Positions 35,562-48,379 of a DNA stretch of 64,000 nucleotides are shown one piece after another; the stretch's first letter is position 1, and each line of letters opens with the position of its first letter. This stretch comes from Austropuccinia psidii (Eukaryota; Basidiomycota; Pucciniomycetes; Pucciniales; Sphaerophragmiaceae). The position numbers were made by a program, and so were the translations under genes. Below the pieces are notes generated by a model that did no database searches, was not told the origin of the DNA, and worked only from the letters and a program-made list of their open reading frames with translations. Where the stretch lies: positions 36,150,937 through 36,214,936 of the forward strand of contig JALGQZ010000004.1 of assembly GCA_023105745.1 (NCBI GenBank), read 5' to 3'.

Positions 35562-37442
35562 TGTAAGATGTATCTATGGAACTGTTGATAATATTACTAT
35601 TAATCAACAGTACTATGAGTGTTCTTATAAAATATAATAAGAAATTATTATAGCCACAATTAAATAAGTAAATAATTATTTCTTTTACATGTTATACACT
35701 ACTGGTGATTATAACAGTAAGCAGTAATTGTCTACAAGAATCAATTACAAGAAGGATTTAATAATAAAAACTCCTTCTATTAAAATAATTAAATTATTTT
35801 AATATATAATTATCTTTTACAAGACTAACTATGAAGATAATTCTTGAAGAAAAACTATTACTAGAGAAAAAATTTAAGAATTGAGATAAATTACTCACTA
35901 TTAATCCTGTGAACCTGTTAGAAGATGATAGTAGAGAAATTTGACATGGAATCGTGGATTTAATGGATCAAAATTGATTTATAGCAGTATTACAACAAAA
36001 TATAGTTGATTTCTGTGATTTCACATCTTTATGATTGATTTCTGAAAGAATAAAACACTTAAGAAATAGCTTTAACTAATACTTACTTGTTTGGTAATAA
36101 TGTGATGATATGGAAAAAACAGCAAGAGGAGGCCTCTTTTAAGTCTAAGACAGCTCACAGAGGCATTCCATGGATCGAACTAAAAGAAAAACTAGTCATA
36201 AAACAATAAACCTTTCTATATTATTGATTGCATCATCTGTTGTCACCTAAGATTATCATAATTACTTAATTAAAGCTTTTACGTGAATACCAACCCATTT
36301 ATGGTTAAGAATAAAAAGAGTAAAAACTGTAAATATTCTTTTATTCCAAAATATCCATTGATTTCTAAAAGTTATCAATGTTATTGGAGATTTAATCACA
36401 GAATGTATTTTCTGTAAATTTTTAAAGATTCTGTGCTTCACGTGGAATAATCAAAAATGGACTGTAAGTAAAACTTTTAATTTTACATATAAAAGTAGAA
36501 TTATTTTTTGGTTTTTATATGAATTATACAGTTCTCAATTTGTCCTGAAAGTTTTGAAAATATTCATTAAGAATTGTATTTTTAATGAATTTTTGAAGTT
36601 TTTACCTCAATTCTATGTAGAATTGCAAATAGCAGTATATGGCTGGTTGCTATGAGGTAAATCAATGGATACTAGTACAAAAAGGGTCTTAATTACTCCT
36701 TTGGGGCTTCTCAATTTTAATTCATTAAGAATTGACATGGTTACAGGAGTCTAAGTTGTTCTTTACCTCCTTGGCACGTCAAAATAGCAGGTTATTTGTT
36801 ATTTACTGAAGTTGTAACATGGTAACCAAGTTCCCAAAAGGTTTTAGTTTACTAATTAGGACAATATCAGCCATGGATCCAAGCTTTGGAGCTGTCCACA
36901 CCTCAGAGGCCTCAGAAGTTGGGTACCCTGGCTCTCTTTGATGTCTTTTGTCCCCCTTGCCTATTTTTTACATCAAAATAGATATTTAAGCTTCAAGTGA
37001 GATATCCACTATGGGTGTACCAAACATGCATGTAAGAGTACCATAATATTAAGTGCCCAAAACATGCATAACACTATTCTTAGTGTATATGTAACATAGG
37101 ATTTCTCACATTCCCATTATTTTGGCATGAAATAGAGAAAAACAAAAAATTTCACAGATCTTTTATGTGGTATTGAAGTATTTTCCATATTACCACCTCA
37201 AAGAGTTGATTTGAGCTTATTCACTCTATGGAGCTACCCTAGGTGACTTTTTGTAAAAAAATCCAAATCTGGCCTTAAATCCATGGATTTACTTACTCAA
37301 TAAAAAGTTATTCATCTTTTCTGAAATCAAAAATGATGAATTTTGAATATATGCATGAATTATGGGTTATGCATAGTTCAGAATTTATTTTTGAGATAAT
37401 TGTGGCCTATTTGGTTATGTAAAATATACCTCAAGGCTCACA
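35562..37442 (-). repeat. Downstream (3') LTR of the Ty3 element
   Basis: 1,881 bp, TG at 35562 and CA at 37442 on plus. Aligns end to end with 46487-48379, for example CTAATTAGGACAATATCAGCC against CTAATTAGGCCAATATCAGCC. On minus it starts TGTGAGCCTTGAGG. Confidence 0.92.
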
Positions 37443-37456
37443 TTCTCTCCCACCAA
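37443..37456 (-). promoter_or_regulatory. Polypurine tract
   Basis: On minus, TTGGTGGGAGAGAA ends exactly at the LTR border. A purine run against the 3' LTR primes plus-strand DNA synthesis in LTR elements. Confidence 0.75.
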
Positions 37457-37614
37457 AAAATAAAATTGTACTACAATCTTATCAATGGTATAAAGAAGAA
37501 AAAGGCCCCAAAGGGGGTTAATGTCCACTTTCCAACATCTTTTCATTACTCAGATCAAGCAATTTAAAGCACATTCATAGACATTTTCAGGCTTGTGGCC
37601 TTCTTTAATGTCTA

Positions 37615-38841
37615 AATCTTCTTAAGAATTTATCTGAGTCAGTTATTTCTGATTCTGCCAGGCATTCATCTTCATGTACTGGATTTCTATATCTGACAAG
37701 ATATTCTCTTTGATTTTTACCCCTAAGTCTCCTTTCTTTAATGAATTTTTTTATCTTTTTTTTCTTCATCCTGTTCCATTGGTGGTACAGTCAAAGGAGT
37801 TGGGTTCCTTAAAGGAAACAATTCTTTGTCAGTTGTTTGATAAGGTTTTATCAGGCTGACTGAAAAGGTGGGGTGTTTATTTTCCAATTCACCACTTAAT
37901 TCCACTTGAACTGAATTGGTTCCATGTAAGGCAACAATAACAAAAATTCCTAGATAAGAATCTTTAAGTTTATTTGGGCCTTTGATATTATTAAAATTCA
38001 ATGTTGAAACTAGAACTAAGTCCCCTACTTTGAAGTCTGGTACTTTGTGACTCTTGTCCCACTTCTGTTTAGCATATTCAAAAGCATCATTCATACTTTG
38101 TTTTGCATGATGTTTCACTTTATCAAGCATTACTTTGAATCTGGAAGCTTTAGGATGAATGTCAATCAAGTATTTCCTCAGTGTATCTGCTGGGAGTCAT
38201 GGATTCCATCCTTTTTCTAACATAGAAGGAGTTTGACCTGTGGAAGAATGAACTGATGTCTTATATTTCAATTCTAATGCAGGTATCAAAGTGCACCAGT
38301 CATGAGTAAAGCCATCTGAGTCTTTGAATTCTAACCCATAAGCAAAAAATCTCCTGATCATGTCTTCTAAAGTTTTAATCATTCTCTCTGCTAGCCCATC
38401 TGTTTGAGGGTGATATGCTGTAGAGAATGATAACTTAGTCCCAAACAATCTATGAATATTGGTCCAAAGTGCAGATGTGAACTTGGGATCTCTGTCACTT
38501 ATGATATTCTTGAATAGTCCTGTATGAGAAATAACTCTACTCCATAGAAGAAGAGCTGTATCCATAGCTGTCTCATCTTTATGACATGGTAAAAATACGG
38601 GAGTCTTGCTATATCTGTCTACAATGACGAAACAAGCATTATAGCTTTTGTCACCACTTGGAGGAAGTGCTGTGACCCAATCCATGTGAACAACTTCCCA
38701 AGGGGATTTTGGTTCTTGAATATGGATCATAAGTCCAAATTTATTTCCTGTACTCCTGTTTGCTTTTTGACATCTGTCACAGGTATGGCAATATTCAATG
38801 GTTTCTTTTCTCCAAGATGGCCACCATGCACAGTTCTTCAC
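37615..38841 (-). pseudogene. Ty3 integrase with chromodomain-like tail, broken
   Basis: Inserts the cDNA into the genome. The zinc-binding region ends in HTCDRCQKANRSTG near 38,780. Catalytic D,D,E: VVHMDWVTALP, then IISDRDPKF, then HPQTDGLAERMIKTLED. A stop near 38,194-38,196 separates this part from 38169-37738, which continues with DIHPKASRFK, the KVGDLVLVSTLNF block and HPTFSVSLIKPY. The frame changes again near 37,740-37,760, after which the alternative frame reads a chromodomain-like end (REYLVRYRNPVHEDE, then FLRRFRH) to TAA at 37617-37615. The expected Trp after HEDE is Cys. The tail would target chromatin in an intact copy. Confidence 0.85.
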
Positions 38842-38895
38842 TTTTTCAAGTTTTCTGTCCTCTGACAGGTGTCCAGAGTAAATTCTATCATGGCA

Positions 38896-40680
38896 TTAAT
38901 GAAGAATGGTATTGATAAGTAATCTGCTACACAATTTAATTACCCAAGAATTTTTGGTTCTGTGGTAAATAATCCCATCAGACAAGTGAAATATTCCTTC
39001 AGAATAGGAATTTTTCCAAACTTCATCCAGTGCATTGACCAAAGATGTATCTTTGCAGTCTTTATCTAATAAGGAAGTCAAGATATGGAAATTCTTATCT
39101 TGCTTATAATATTCTCTGACTTCCTCAAAGAACTCAGTCTCAATAGCAGTTATGTTGATTCCTTCAATTGGAATCTGTGGTTCTGCTTCCAAATGTACAT
39201 GAGCTGGGTTATCAGGAGTATTGGCTAATTCCCATCTGCTAAGTCCATCAGAATTCTTGTGAATGTTTCCTGCTTTATGAACTATACTCATGTTTCCTCT
39301 ATATTCTTGAATGGCTATTTGCAATCTCAACATATGTCTGTTGGTATTTTTCATGTTAAGAAGTTATTTCACGGCGTTAAAGTCAGTTATCACTTCAAAA
39401 ACACTGCCATCAAGATAATAGTGTAATTTCTCAAGTGCCCATACCAAACATAAGCACTCCATTTGGCTTGCACTATATCTGGCTTCTTTTGGTTTGATTT
39501 GTCTTGATATGTAACAAACTGTTCCTTCTGTTGGTTTTATTTGTCTTGAGATGTATCAAACTGTTCCTTCTGTAGGTTTGTCATCAATAATTTGGACTTG
39601 ATGTAGGGCTGCCCCTAATCCATTTCCACATGCATCAATGTACAACTTAAAAGGTATATTCCAGTCAGGCATGAGGAGTAAACGTTCTTCTGTAAGAGCT
39701 TTCCTTATCTTCTCATAGGCTTTAGTTCTCTCTTGTGTCATCTCAAATACTGTTTGTTGATCACAGATTCTATAGAGTGACTTTGCTAGAATTGCAAAGT
39801 CTTTCAAGTGTTGCCTATAATAACTGGAAAATCCTAGAAAAGACATCATTTCTTTCTTATTCTGGGGTATTGGTTTAAGTAACACTGCTTCCACTTTATT
39901 TTTGTCAATACCAAAGCTTAAACCAGAAACAATATGTCCTAATGCTTTGAGCTCTTCAAAACCAAAATTGAATTTCTTGAGTGAAATCTTCATATTCACT
40001 CCCGCAACTTTGTGAAGTACTCTTTCAAGTCTTTCAAGGTGCAAAGACCATGAATCAGACCATATGATGATATCATCAATATAAATGGTAAGCCATCCTT
40101 CAGATAACTCTGTGGGGAAGATGGTATTCATCATTCTTTGATAATGAGATGGTGCATTTTTAATACCAAATGGCATTCTAAGATACTCATAAATACCACA
40201 GTGAGTGATAATTCTAAGTAATTTCTTAGCTTTAGGCATCAAAACATTTTGTTGAAATCCTTTCAATGCATCCATTTATGTTATATACTTGGCTTTAGAC
40301 AATTGGGTCAAGGTTTCTTGAATTCTAGGAATTGGATACCTATCTAGAGCTGTGTAGGTATTCAATGCTCTAAAATCTCCAACAATCCTTGATTTACAAT
40401 TATTCCAAGCAATAATAACAGGTTTTGTCACTTCAACTTCTTCATTATGGCCTACTTTCCTTAGTACACCAAGTTGGATCAATTCTTGGATATGTTTTTC
40501 CAAGGCTTCTCTAGCTCTGGGACTGGCCGGATGAGCTGGTCTTCTAAGTACTGGAGGATATGGTCTGTCAATATTAAGAGTAATATCAACTTCATGTCCT
40601 TTTATAGCACCTAATGGTTCATTAGTAAAGGCAAATTCATTATTATATGTGTATAACACATCAATAAGTTCATGTCTCAT
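38896..40680 (-). pseudogene. Ty3 reverse transcriptase and RNase H, broken
   Basis: Copies the element RNA into DNA. Reverse transcriptase: VGDFRALNTYT, a stop at 40278-40276 after KYIT, then [19 protein letters not shown] and the catalytic [10 protein letters not shown] near 40,080. RNase H begins at [17 protein letters not shown] 42-bp tandem duplication at about 39,494-39,577 repeats the YISRQIKPTEG segment and one copy carries a stop. Another stop lies just before NMKNTNRH at 39,360. The RNase H C-terminal DGLSRW motif is present near 39,240. Several stops mean no full polymerase can be made from this copy. Confidence 0.88.
39494..39577 (-). repeat. 42-bp tandem duplication inside the RNase H region
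   Basis: Two adjacent copies of a 42-bp unit coding for TVxYISRQIKPTEG, in frame. The unit starts and ends at KPTEG-type codons, so slippage between two similar short sequences is a likely cause. Confidence 0.75.
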
Positions 40681-40692
40681 CTTTGGTGAAAA

Positions 40693-41222
40693 TTATGGAT
40701 TAATTTGTGCTTCAACAAGTTGATTAGCCATAAATTCTTCTTTATAAGTATCTTTTTTAGAAGATACTATTGATATTTGTTTTGGCATATTGGAAAAAGC
40801 GAATTTTTGTCTTTTGTTTTCTCCAATTGTGAAATATCTATCCTTATGGTGATTGATGTCAATACCATAAATATTCAAGTAATCATTTCCAAGAATAATG
40901 TTCTGAGATGTGCAATTTTCCATTACTACAATCTCAGTCTTGTTTTAATACTTCCTGCTGGGTGTGGAAATACAAGATTAGTGTCCAATATACCTAAAGG
41001 GTACATATTATTACTGGCACTACTAAATTGTACACCCTCTATTGGTAATAGATGATTTTTCCATCCAGGGATTATTGCTTGAAGATAACCTTTGCCTACA
41101 CAAATACAAAATGCCCCTGTATCCAAATTTACTTTGGCTTCAATATCATTCATCAGGATTGATGTGATACAAGATTCTCCAGCAGTATACCCTTTACCTC
41201 TAGCAGGTTTGGTTTTACACAT
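40693..41222 (-). pseudogene. Ty3 aspartic protease region, broken
   Basis: Processes the polyprotein. The active-site triplet lies in NLDTGAFCICVGKGYL near 41,125; the flap and second half follow (ILGNDYLNIYGIDINHHKDRYF from about 40,900). Frames 41222-40926 and 40923-40693 are separated by a break at about 40,924; a further stop lies near 40,690 before the reverse transcriptase. Confidence 0.8.
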
Positions 41223-41329
41223 TCTAGCATCCTGGATATTGATCAGGTTATGACAATCCTCACTGTACTGTGGTAAGTGAGTATGGACTTCTGTGACTTC
41301 AAAGAAAGATGTAATTTTTTAAATGGGAT

Positions 41330-43221
41330 AGTCCTCTACTGGTGTATCTTCAGAGAATGCAGAATCTAGGTCAGATTCTTCTTTCTCTTCAGTACACTGA
41401 ACTTCTTCAATGACTTGAACTTCATTGATTTTTGTCTTCCTGGTGCAAGTGTTGGCTAAATGTAAAGTTCTTCCACATTTATGACACTTCAACACAGGTC
41501 TTTCAGGTTTCTGTCCTCTCTGGAATTTTTTGGGACCATTTAGGACTCCATAGAAATTCTAGTCCAAGTTTTACCAATTCTTTTTCTAGTAATGAGATCT
41601 TCAATTGCATTGATGTAGTCCTCTGTTAAACAGGGTTCTACACATCTGCACTTGATAGCATCTTCCAGTTCTCCTCCACATTTTCTTAATATTTTCATAT
41701 TAATCATAGTGTCAGACATATCTGGGTGTCAAGCAGATAATCTGCCTTTTTGCTTGAGGAACCAAGTGGTTTATCTTTTTCTGAGTTAAAAATGGCACTT
41801 TCAAAAGCATTCTCCATTTTAAACCTCCAAGAATTATTGGCCCATTTGATAATTATTTCAGATTTCCACCAAGACCAATCATGTTTTCCATGATCTTGTC
41901 TCATCTTGTAATACCATTTCTTTTCAGTTCTGGTAAAAATAGAGTGTAATTTTCCCACTATAATTTCATCAGGTATGTGAAAATCTTCTTGCAACATATC
42001 AATAGTTCTGATGAGCTTGATATGGTTGTATTCTCCTTCACCAGAGAGTGTTGGCCATTCTTCCAATTTGGGAATAACTTTTGCAGAGATAACATTTTCT
42101 CCTAAGAATGGGGTCAAACTTCCTTTAACAGAAAGTTTTTCTTCAGTCAAAGGTGTAGAATATTTTGGCATATGTGGTTCATAATTCTTATGAATTTGTT
42201 CTACATTTGCAATGATTTAATTTTTTAACTTCTGCCTTTCACTGTCACTTTTTGCCAAAGGTGTGGCAAACTGATTGGTATTTTTAGTTATTTCCAATAC
42301 ATTATCTTTCAGAATTCTAAGTTGATTGTTAATGTTTAAAAGGAAAGATCTTCCATTTCATCATTTTGAACTTGACATTTACTCTCAATTCTGTCACATG
42401 TATTGGCAATTGAATCAAGTTTTACATTTGTAAATTGATACCATTCAGTATACTTCTTGTCATTTCTTTTCAATTCACACATTTCCAATATTGTTTTATT
42501 TAACCTTGCATCAAATTTTCCAAGCTCTACATCAATACTAGATTTAACGAAGTGTATTTCATCTATTATTTGCATGGAAAAGTCCTGTTGATCCTTTCCT
42601 TCTCTTTGGCTGTGAATTCCATAAGAGTCCTGGTCATATTGAAGACATTGTCCATGGCTGAAGGCTCCAATTTGGGAATCCTGTACCCTTCTGGGGAAGG
42701 TCTGTGCCAATTGGCTTTGCCTTTTCCCTTGCCTTGATGGTTCTTGGGACCTTTCTGCTTCTTCTGAGGTCCTTTGGGCTTGTCTTTGGACACTTCTGGA
42801 GCTGGTAGACGCCACTGGGCCTTCTGTCTCCAAATCTGGAGTCATTTCCAACTCTTTCTTCTGGTATATGGATAAAAGACTTTGGTTCTTCAACCGATTA
42901 TTTATCTTTTTGACTTTGTCTTTGCAAGACAATGGGCTCCAACCTCCTAAGAGCTCTATGGTCTTCTCCTGACCCAGAAAGCTCTTGATGTGTAAGTAGG
43001 AGTTCATGGCCCCCTGACAAAGGCTTGGGAATATTTCCCACTCCTCTTCTTTGACTGCTCTGAACCAATTTTTGGATTAGAATTGATAAATTTCTATTTC
43101 TGCCACTTGAAAGTTGTTCAGCCCTTGAAATATTACCATGAATCAGTCCAGATTCAGAATTCATGTCAAAATTTGTGGGTACAGACCTTGGGGAATGGGG
43201 GGCAACTCTGGCATCCTCCAT
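41330..43221 (-). pseudogene. Ty3 gag with zinc knuckle, broken
   Basis: Structural capsid-like protein. The likely start is MEDARVAP at 43221. The first 107 codons end in a stop at 42898, while an overlapping frame (43007-42336) continues with Gln/Ser-rich and coiled-coil-like sequence, so there is a frame change near 42,900-43,000. The capsid-like core (42171-41704) includes LEEWPTLSGEGEYNH, KWYYKMRQDHGKHDWSWWK and WANNSWRFKMENAFE. A CCHC knuckle, C-x2-C-x4-H-x4-C, is coded at 41486-41445 (CHKCGRTLHLANTC). The family closely resembles gag-pol proteins I remember from rust genomes. It is not functional as it stands. Confidence 0.82.
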
Positions 43222-44176
43222 ATGTGTCTTTCTTGAGGAAGATTTGACACTTTTGAATTTGGTCTTGCCTCTTCCTTTTCCACATCCATCTGGCTGGACT
43301 CAATAGGTGCTTTCATTTCTGGTATGCACCATTTTCATGTCAATTCAAGATAAAATAGTGTGGTATACCATGACAGTTCAGCTGAATAAATTTTTTATTT
43401 TTATGGTAATTATTTATATAAAAGAGGATATCAATAGTATGAAATCACCTTTGAGGAAAAGTAACAGTAAAATAAACATGGAATAACACAAATGATATAT
43501 TCATTAAGGAAAATTGACCACAGGTTTTCTCTTCCAGTGTCACCCCACTGCACTATCCAACACATAATTGTGATGGACAGTACCCAAATCAAAGACATTT
43601 TTCAATTTTCTCTGTAAATAATCTTTTCTAATATATATTTTTTTAAATATGCTTAAATATAAGCAATTGGGTGATTAATATAATCAGAGTCACAATGAGG
43701 ATGCCAATTAATAAAGAGCAGAGTTGTAGGCATCATAGGGGACATAGAAGATTCAAGGTGTGGAACAAAACACTTTTGAAGTATCAATTTTGGGAAATTT
43801 CATGTGTTTTTGCTGTTATGAACCACCCAAAGAGGGGATAAGCATCATTGAGTTACTTTAGATAATTAAATGATTAATTTTTGAAGACTGAAATAATTTA
43901 TTGCTGAATTGCAAAGGCCATATTACGTCAACTTTTCTGTTAATGTAAACCCCAAATTTCTCATTGAAGCTGCAGAAATGAAGAGTGGAACTGGATGTTC
44001 GAAGGGATATGGTATGTATTAGTTTTTTTATTTTGTCTTCATCTATTAGTCTTGCATAGTGCTCCTCTTTTAAGGAAATTATGCAAGGCTAGTAAGTTTG
44101 AAAAATATTTTTGAAGAGAAAAGGAATGGGACATGTGAATGGGGTCACTATTTTGAGAATCTCAGGAAAGGCCAAC

Positions 44177-44237
44177 TGGCAGAGTTGGTAAGGATGATCT
44201 CTGAAGCTGAGATCTGGAAATGCTATGGGTTCAAGTC
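44177..44237 (+). other. tRNA-like sequence with box A and box B, degenerate
   Basis: TGGCAGAGTTGG (44177-44188) fits box A and GTTCAAGTC (44229-44237) fits box B, with an anticodon-arm-like hairpin between them (GATCTC, TGAAGCT, GAGATC). The T-arm pairs badly and position 33 is not T, so it is not a working tRNA. It may be a tRNA-derived repeat. Confidence 0.45.
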
Positions 44238-44646
44238 ACAGTGGCAACGTTCTAAAAATTGGGAATTTTGGGAAAATGAAATTTCTAGAAGTTTTAAGAA
44301 GTTTTAGGAAGATTTGAGAAGAATTAGGAATTTTCAGGAAGAATACAGGTAATACAGGCCAAAAGGAATACAGGTAATCAGTCCTATGTGAATTTTCATA
44401 AAAAGGTGAAACCTAACCCACAAGTCAGCCCTCAAAGGCCCCAAAACTATAATCCAGTAAAATCAGCTGACAGATTAGTAATCAATTGAGTAATACATGG
44501 AGATAAGGGTTCCAGGGTCAGAAATTAAGGTTTGACTGTATTTCACAGCCACATGTCACAAACGTGTCATGTGAATAGTTTGCACAGCTTTGCACAGCCA
44601 CCAGAGGCTGAAACTTTCTAAGTCCCCTCTTTTTTGCACTCCTATG

Positions 44647-44677
44647 GAGGGCCCCACGGCTATAAATAGAGGCCCTC
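44647..44677 (+). promoter_or_regulatory. TATA box inside a 7-bp-arm inverted repeat
   Basis: TATAAATA at 44661-44668 lies between GAGGGCC (44647-44653) and GGCCCTC (44671-44677) and is followed by a pyrimidine-rich stretch (CTCTCTCCCACTTTTTC), which is typical of a pol II or LTR promoter. It points opposite to the Ty3 genes. Confidence 0.5.
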
Positions 44678-46470
44678 TCTCCCACTTTTTCTCTTTTCCC
44701 CATCTAGAAATTGTAAATTGAATTTATTTTTTCTGATCCCTCTTCTAGGAGGTATACTAGAAATTTTGATAAATTAAGCCTAGTAACTGAGGTTCGTTGT
44801 TGACATAGATCAAGAGAACCAATAGTGTGAAAGACTTTAATTCATCCCTTACTAGCAGGTAGACTCGTGCCTTATTTAATTAGGATCTTAAAGCTTGAAG
44901 CTCATGAGCAGGGCGTCTCTGGAGTTTAGTGTTTAAATCCTTAAAAGTAATTTTTAGAGAGTTTTAAAATAAAACCATCAAACCAAAGTAATTTTGTAGG
45001 TTTTGAGATAAAACCTAACCATTATAATTAGTTTTGGGCTAGTTTTTGTTGAAAACTTCCTCAAAGAGAGTAATTTTGCTTGTTTTAAAACAAAACCTGC
45101 ACAACCAAAGTAATCTTACTACTTTTAGAATAAAAGTGGACTTGTATTTATTGGGTAATCCCTAATAAATTATCATCAAGCAACAAAATAAAATTAAATA
45201 CTTTAGTGTTTAGTTAAGATTAATATTAAACCTAAAGCAGTTAGCTAGTATTATTATCAAAAAAAAGAACAATAAGATATCATATGATATATTATTGAAT
45301 CAAAACACAAAACATAACATTAAAATACCCATATTATACTAAATTATTAGCAATTATTAGAGTGTTATCCCATCCATCACATCAAAAGGGCTTAAAATAT
45401 ATTTTGATCCTCTTCAAGTTTATCATCTTATAGAATTGAAGATTGTTGTTATCCTAGCTATTAGTTTCTATATTTATTAAAGAATTATCAAGAAAAGAAT
45501 ATTTTGTGGTTTTGTATTAGAATATAGTGTTTCCTGTTCTTTTTTATTTATTTTGGTCATTATATTATTTTATATATTGTTGTACTATCATCTGGTGGAA
45601 TCCACTCAGCCTGCTGAAAGTTTTAAAAAGAATTTATTTGTTAAGGTTTTAAATAACCATTGTTTTGAGTAGAGAAAAGTCTGATTAGAGATTGTTGAGT
45701 CTAATATTTTCTGATCAAGCCACTATCAATAATAAAATTGATTTGGTGAACTCAGTAAAGATAACTTAGCATATTAGGAAGGGCAGTCTAGATTTTTCTA
45801 GCACACGAGCAGAGCAAGGGTTACAAGTCTTAAACAGAAATTCAAAACTGTTTTCTTGTAATTTCCCCTTCCAGGTACTGCCTCATTTTATCCCACACGC
45901 AGAGGAGTTCCCACAATAGGAATTGGAAACAGAAAACACACACCTTTTGGTGGTTTTTTGGATTGTTCTGTTTTAAACAAAGTGCCTCCTTTAGCAATTT
46001 GTACTTCAATACTGTCTTCAGATTCTTCTTCTGAAGATTTTGGACTGGTAATGTATCTTTTACTGATTCTGTTACCAGCTGCACAGTATTTGATTAAAGA
46101 CACTAGAGAAAGAATTAATAAAAGAAAACTATTTTTTATACTTTTAAGATAATTTGAACATTTTTTTCTAAATTTTGATTTCTTAGTATTAAAAAAATTA
46201 ATCTTTTTAAAGGAAAAGAAAGAAAATTTAAGATTTTGAATCAAAATTAATTCAGAGTAACTCAAAGAATAATTTTATAAGTTTTTGAATGTGAAAAAGC
46301 CATGTGTAAAAATAATATAAAATTAAACCAAATTCCTCAATGAAAAGAATTTCAAGACAATTTCAAAAATAAAAATAATATTAACTTTAAACTGAAGGAA
46401 AAGAATTATTAAATTAATATATTATATAACTTCAAAATATATTAATTAAGGGTACAAGGTTCAAAAAACA

Positions 46471-46484
46471 TGGCCAGGCCCCCA
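46471..46484 (-). promoter_or_regulatory. Candidate primer binding site
   Basis: On minus, TGGGGGCCTGGCCA begins 2 bases after the upstream LTR end. Position and the TGG start fit a tRNA 3'-end match; I could not assign the tRNA. Confidence 0.45.
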
Positions 46485-46486
46485 AA

Positions 46487-48379
46487 GGTAAGATGTGTCT
46501 ATGAAGCTGTTGATAATATTACTATTAATCAACAGTACTATGACTTTTCTTATGAAATGTAATAAAAATCATTATAGCCACAATTAAATAATTAAAGAAT
46601 TATTTCCTTTACGTGTTATACACTACTAGTGATTATAACAGTAAGCAGTAATTGTCTATAAGAATCAATTACAAGGAGGATTTAATAATAAAAACTCCTT
46701 TTATTAAAATAATAAAATTATTTTAATATATAATTATCCTTTACAATAATAATTATAAAGATAATTCTTGAAGAAAAACTATTACTAGAGAAAAAATTTA
46801 AGAATTGAGATAAATTACTCACTATTGATCCTATGAACCTTTTAGAAGATAATAGTAGAGAAATTTGACGTGGAATTGTGGATTTAATGAATCAAAATTG
46901 ACTTATAGCAGTATTACAACAAAATATAGTTGAATTCTGTTATTTCACGTCTTTATGATTGATTTCTGAAAGAATAAAACACTTAAGAAATAGTTTTAAC
47001 TAATACTTACTTGTTTGGTAATAAAGGTATAATATAATAATCTGATGCTATGGAAAAAACAGCAAGAGGAGGCCTCTTTTAAGTCTAAGATAGGTCAAAG
47101 AGGAGTGCCATGGAGAAAACTGAAAAACCAGTGAGTGAGAAAACAATAAACCTTTCTAGATTATTGATTGCATCATCTGTTGTCATGTAATATTGTCATA
47201 ATTACTTCATTGAAGCTTTTACGTGACTACCAACCCATTTATGGTAAGAATAAAAGGAGTAACAACTTTAAATCTTCTTTTATTCCAAAATAATAATTGA
47301 TTTCTCAAAGTTATCAATGTTATTGGAAATTTCATAACAGAATGTATTTTCTGTAAATTTTTAAAGATTTTGTGTTTCACATGGAATCATCAAAAATGGA
47401 CTGTAAGTAAAACTTTTAATTTTACATATAAAAGTATAATTCTTTTTGGTTTTTATATGAATTATAAAGTTCTCAATTTGTCCTGAAAGTTTCAAAAATA
47501 TTCATTCAGAATTGTCTTTTTAATGAATTTCTGAAGTTTTTACCTCAATTCTATGTAGAATTGCAAATAGCAGTATATGGCTGGTTTCTATGAGGTAAAT
47601 CAATGGATACTAGTCCAAAAAGGGTTTTAATTACTCTTTTGGGGTTTATCCATGGTAATTAATTAATAATTGACATGGCTACAGGAGTCTAAGTTGTTCT
47701 TTACCTCCTTGGCACGTCAAAATAGCAGGTTATTTGTTATTTACTGAAGTTGTAACATGGTAACCAAGTTCCCAAAAGGTTTTAGCATACTAATTAGGCC
47801 AATATCAGCCATGGATCCAAGCTTTGGAGCTGTCCACACCTTAGAGGCCTCAGAAGTTGGGTACCCTGGCTCTCTTTGATGTCTTTTGTCCCCCTTGCCT
47901 ATTTTTTATGTCAAAATACAGTTTTAAGCTTCAAGTGAGAGATCCACTATGGGTGTACCAAACATGCATGTAAGAGTATCATAATATTAAGTCCCCAAAG
48001 CATGAATAACACTATTATTAGTGTATATGTAACATGGGATTTCTCACATTCCCATTATTTTGGCGTGAAATAGAGAAAAACAAAAAATTTCACAGATCTT
48101 TTATGTGGTATTGAAGTATTTTCCATATTACCACCTCAAAGAGTTGATTTGAGCTTATTCACTCTATGAAGCTACCCTAGGTGAATTTTTGTGAAAAATC
48201 AAAATCTGGCCTTAAATCCATGGATTCACTTACTCAATAAAAAGCTATTCATGTCTTCTGAAATCAAAAATGATGAATTTTGAATATATGCATAACTTAT
48301 GGGTTATGCATAGTTCAGAATTCATTTTTAAGATAATTGTGGCTCATTTAGGTATGTACAATATACCTCAAGGCTCACA
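46487..48379 (-). repeat. Upstream (5') LTR of the Ty3 element
   Basis: 1,893 bp. Its inner end reads GGTAAGATG where the other LTR has TGTAAGATG, one changed terminal base; the outer end is GGCTCACA. Carries the element's promoter by position. Confidence 0.9.

Larger units (their letters stand above)
43222..46486 (-). other. Long leader of the Ty3 element, possibly with a nested insertion
   Basis: 3.2 kb between the upstream LTR and gag, with no Ty3 domain. On plus it carries a tRNA-like box A/box B pair (44,177-44,237) and a strong TATA box (44,661). On minus, an open frame at 46265-45888 ends in a Ser/Glu/Lys-rich segment (SPKSSEEESEDSIEVQIAKG); it could be an upstream coding exon or chance. 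The plus-strand signals suggest a different element inserted here in the opposite direction. Confidence 0.45.
35562..48379 (-). mobile_element. Ty3-type LTR retrotransposon with chromodomain, complete but decayed
   Basis: 12.8 kb on minus with two LTRs (46487-48379 upstream, 35562-37442 downstream), flanked by identical CTTAC. Domain order along minus is gag with zinc knuckle, protease, reverse transcriptase, RNase H, integrase and a C-terminal chromodomain-like end, the order of Ty3 chromoviruses. A purine-rich tract sits directly against the downstream LTR and a TGG-starting primer site 2 bases inside the upstream LTR. The coding region has many stops and frame changes and the two LTRs differ by scattered substitutions and small indels, so the insertion is not recent. 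A 3.2-kb leader without Ty3 coding sequence lies between the upstream LTR and gag. Confidence 0.92.
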
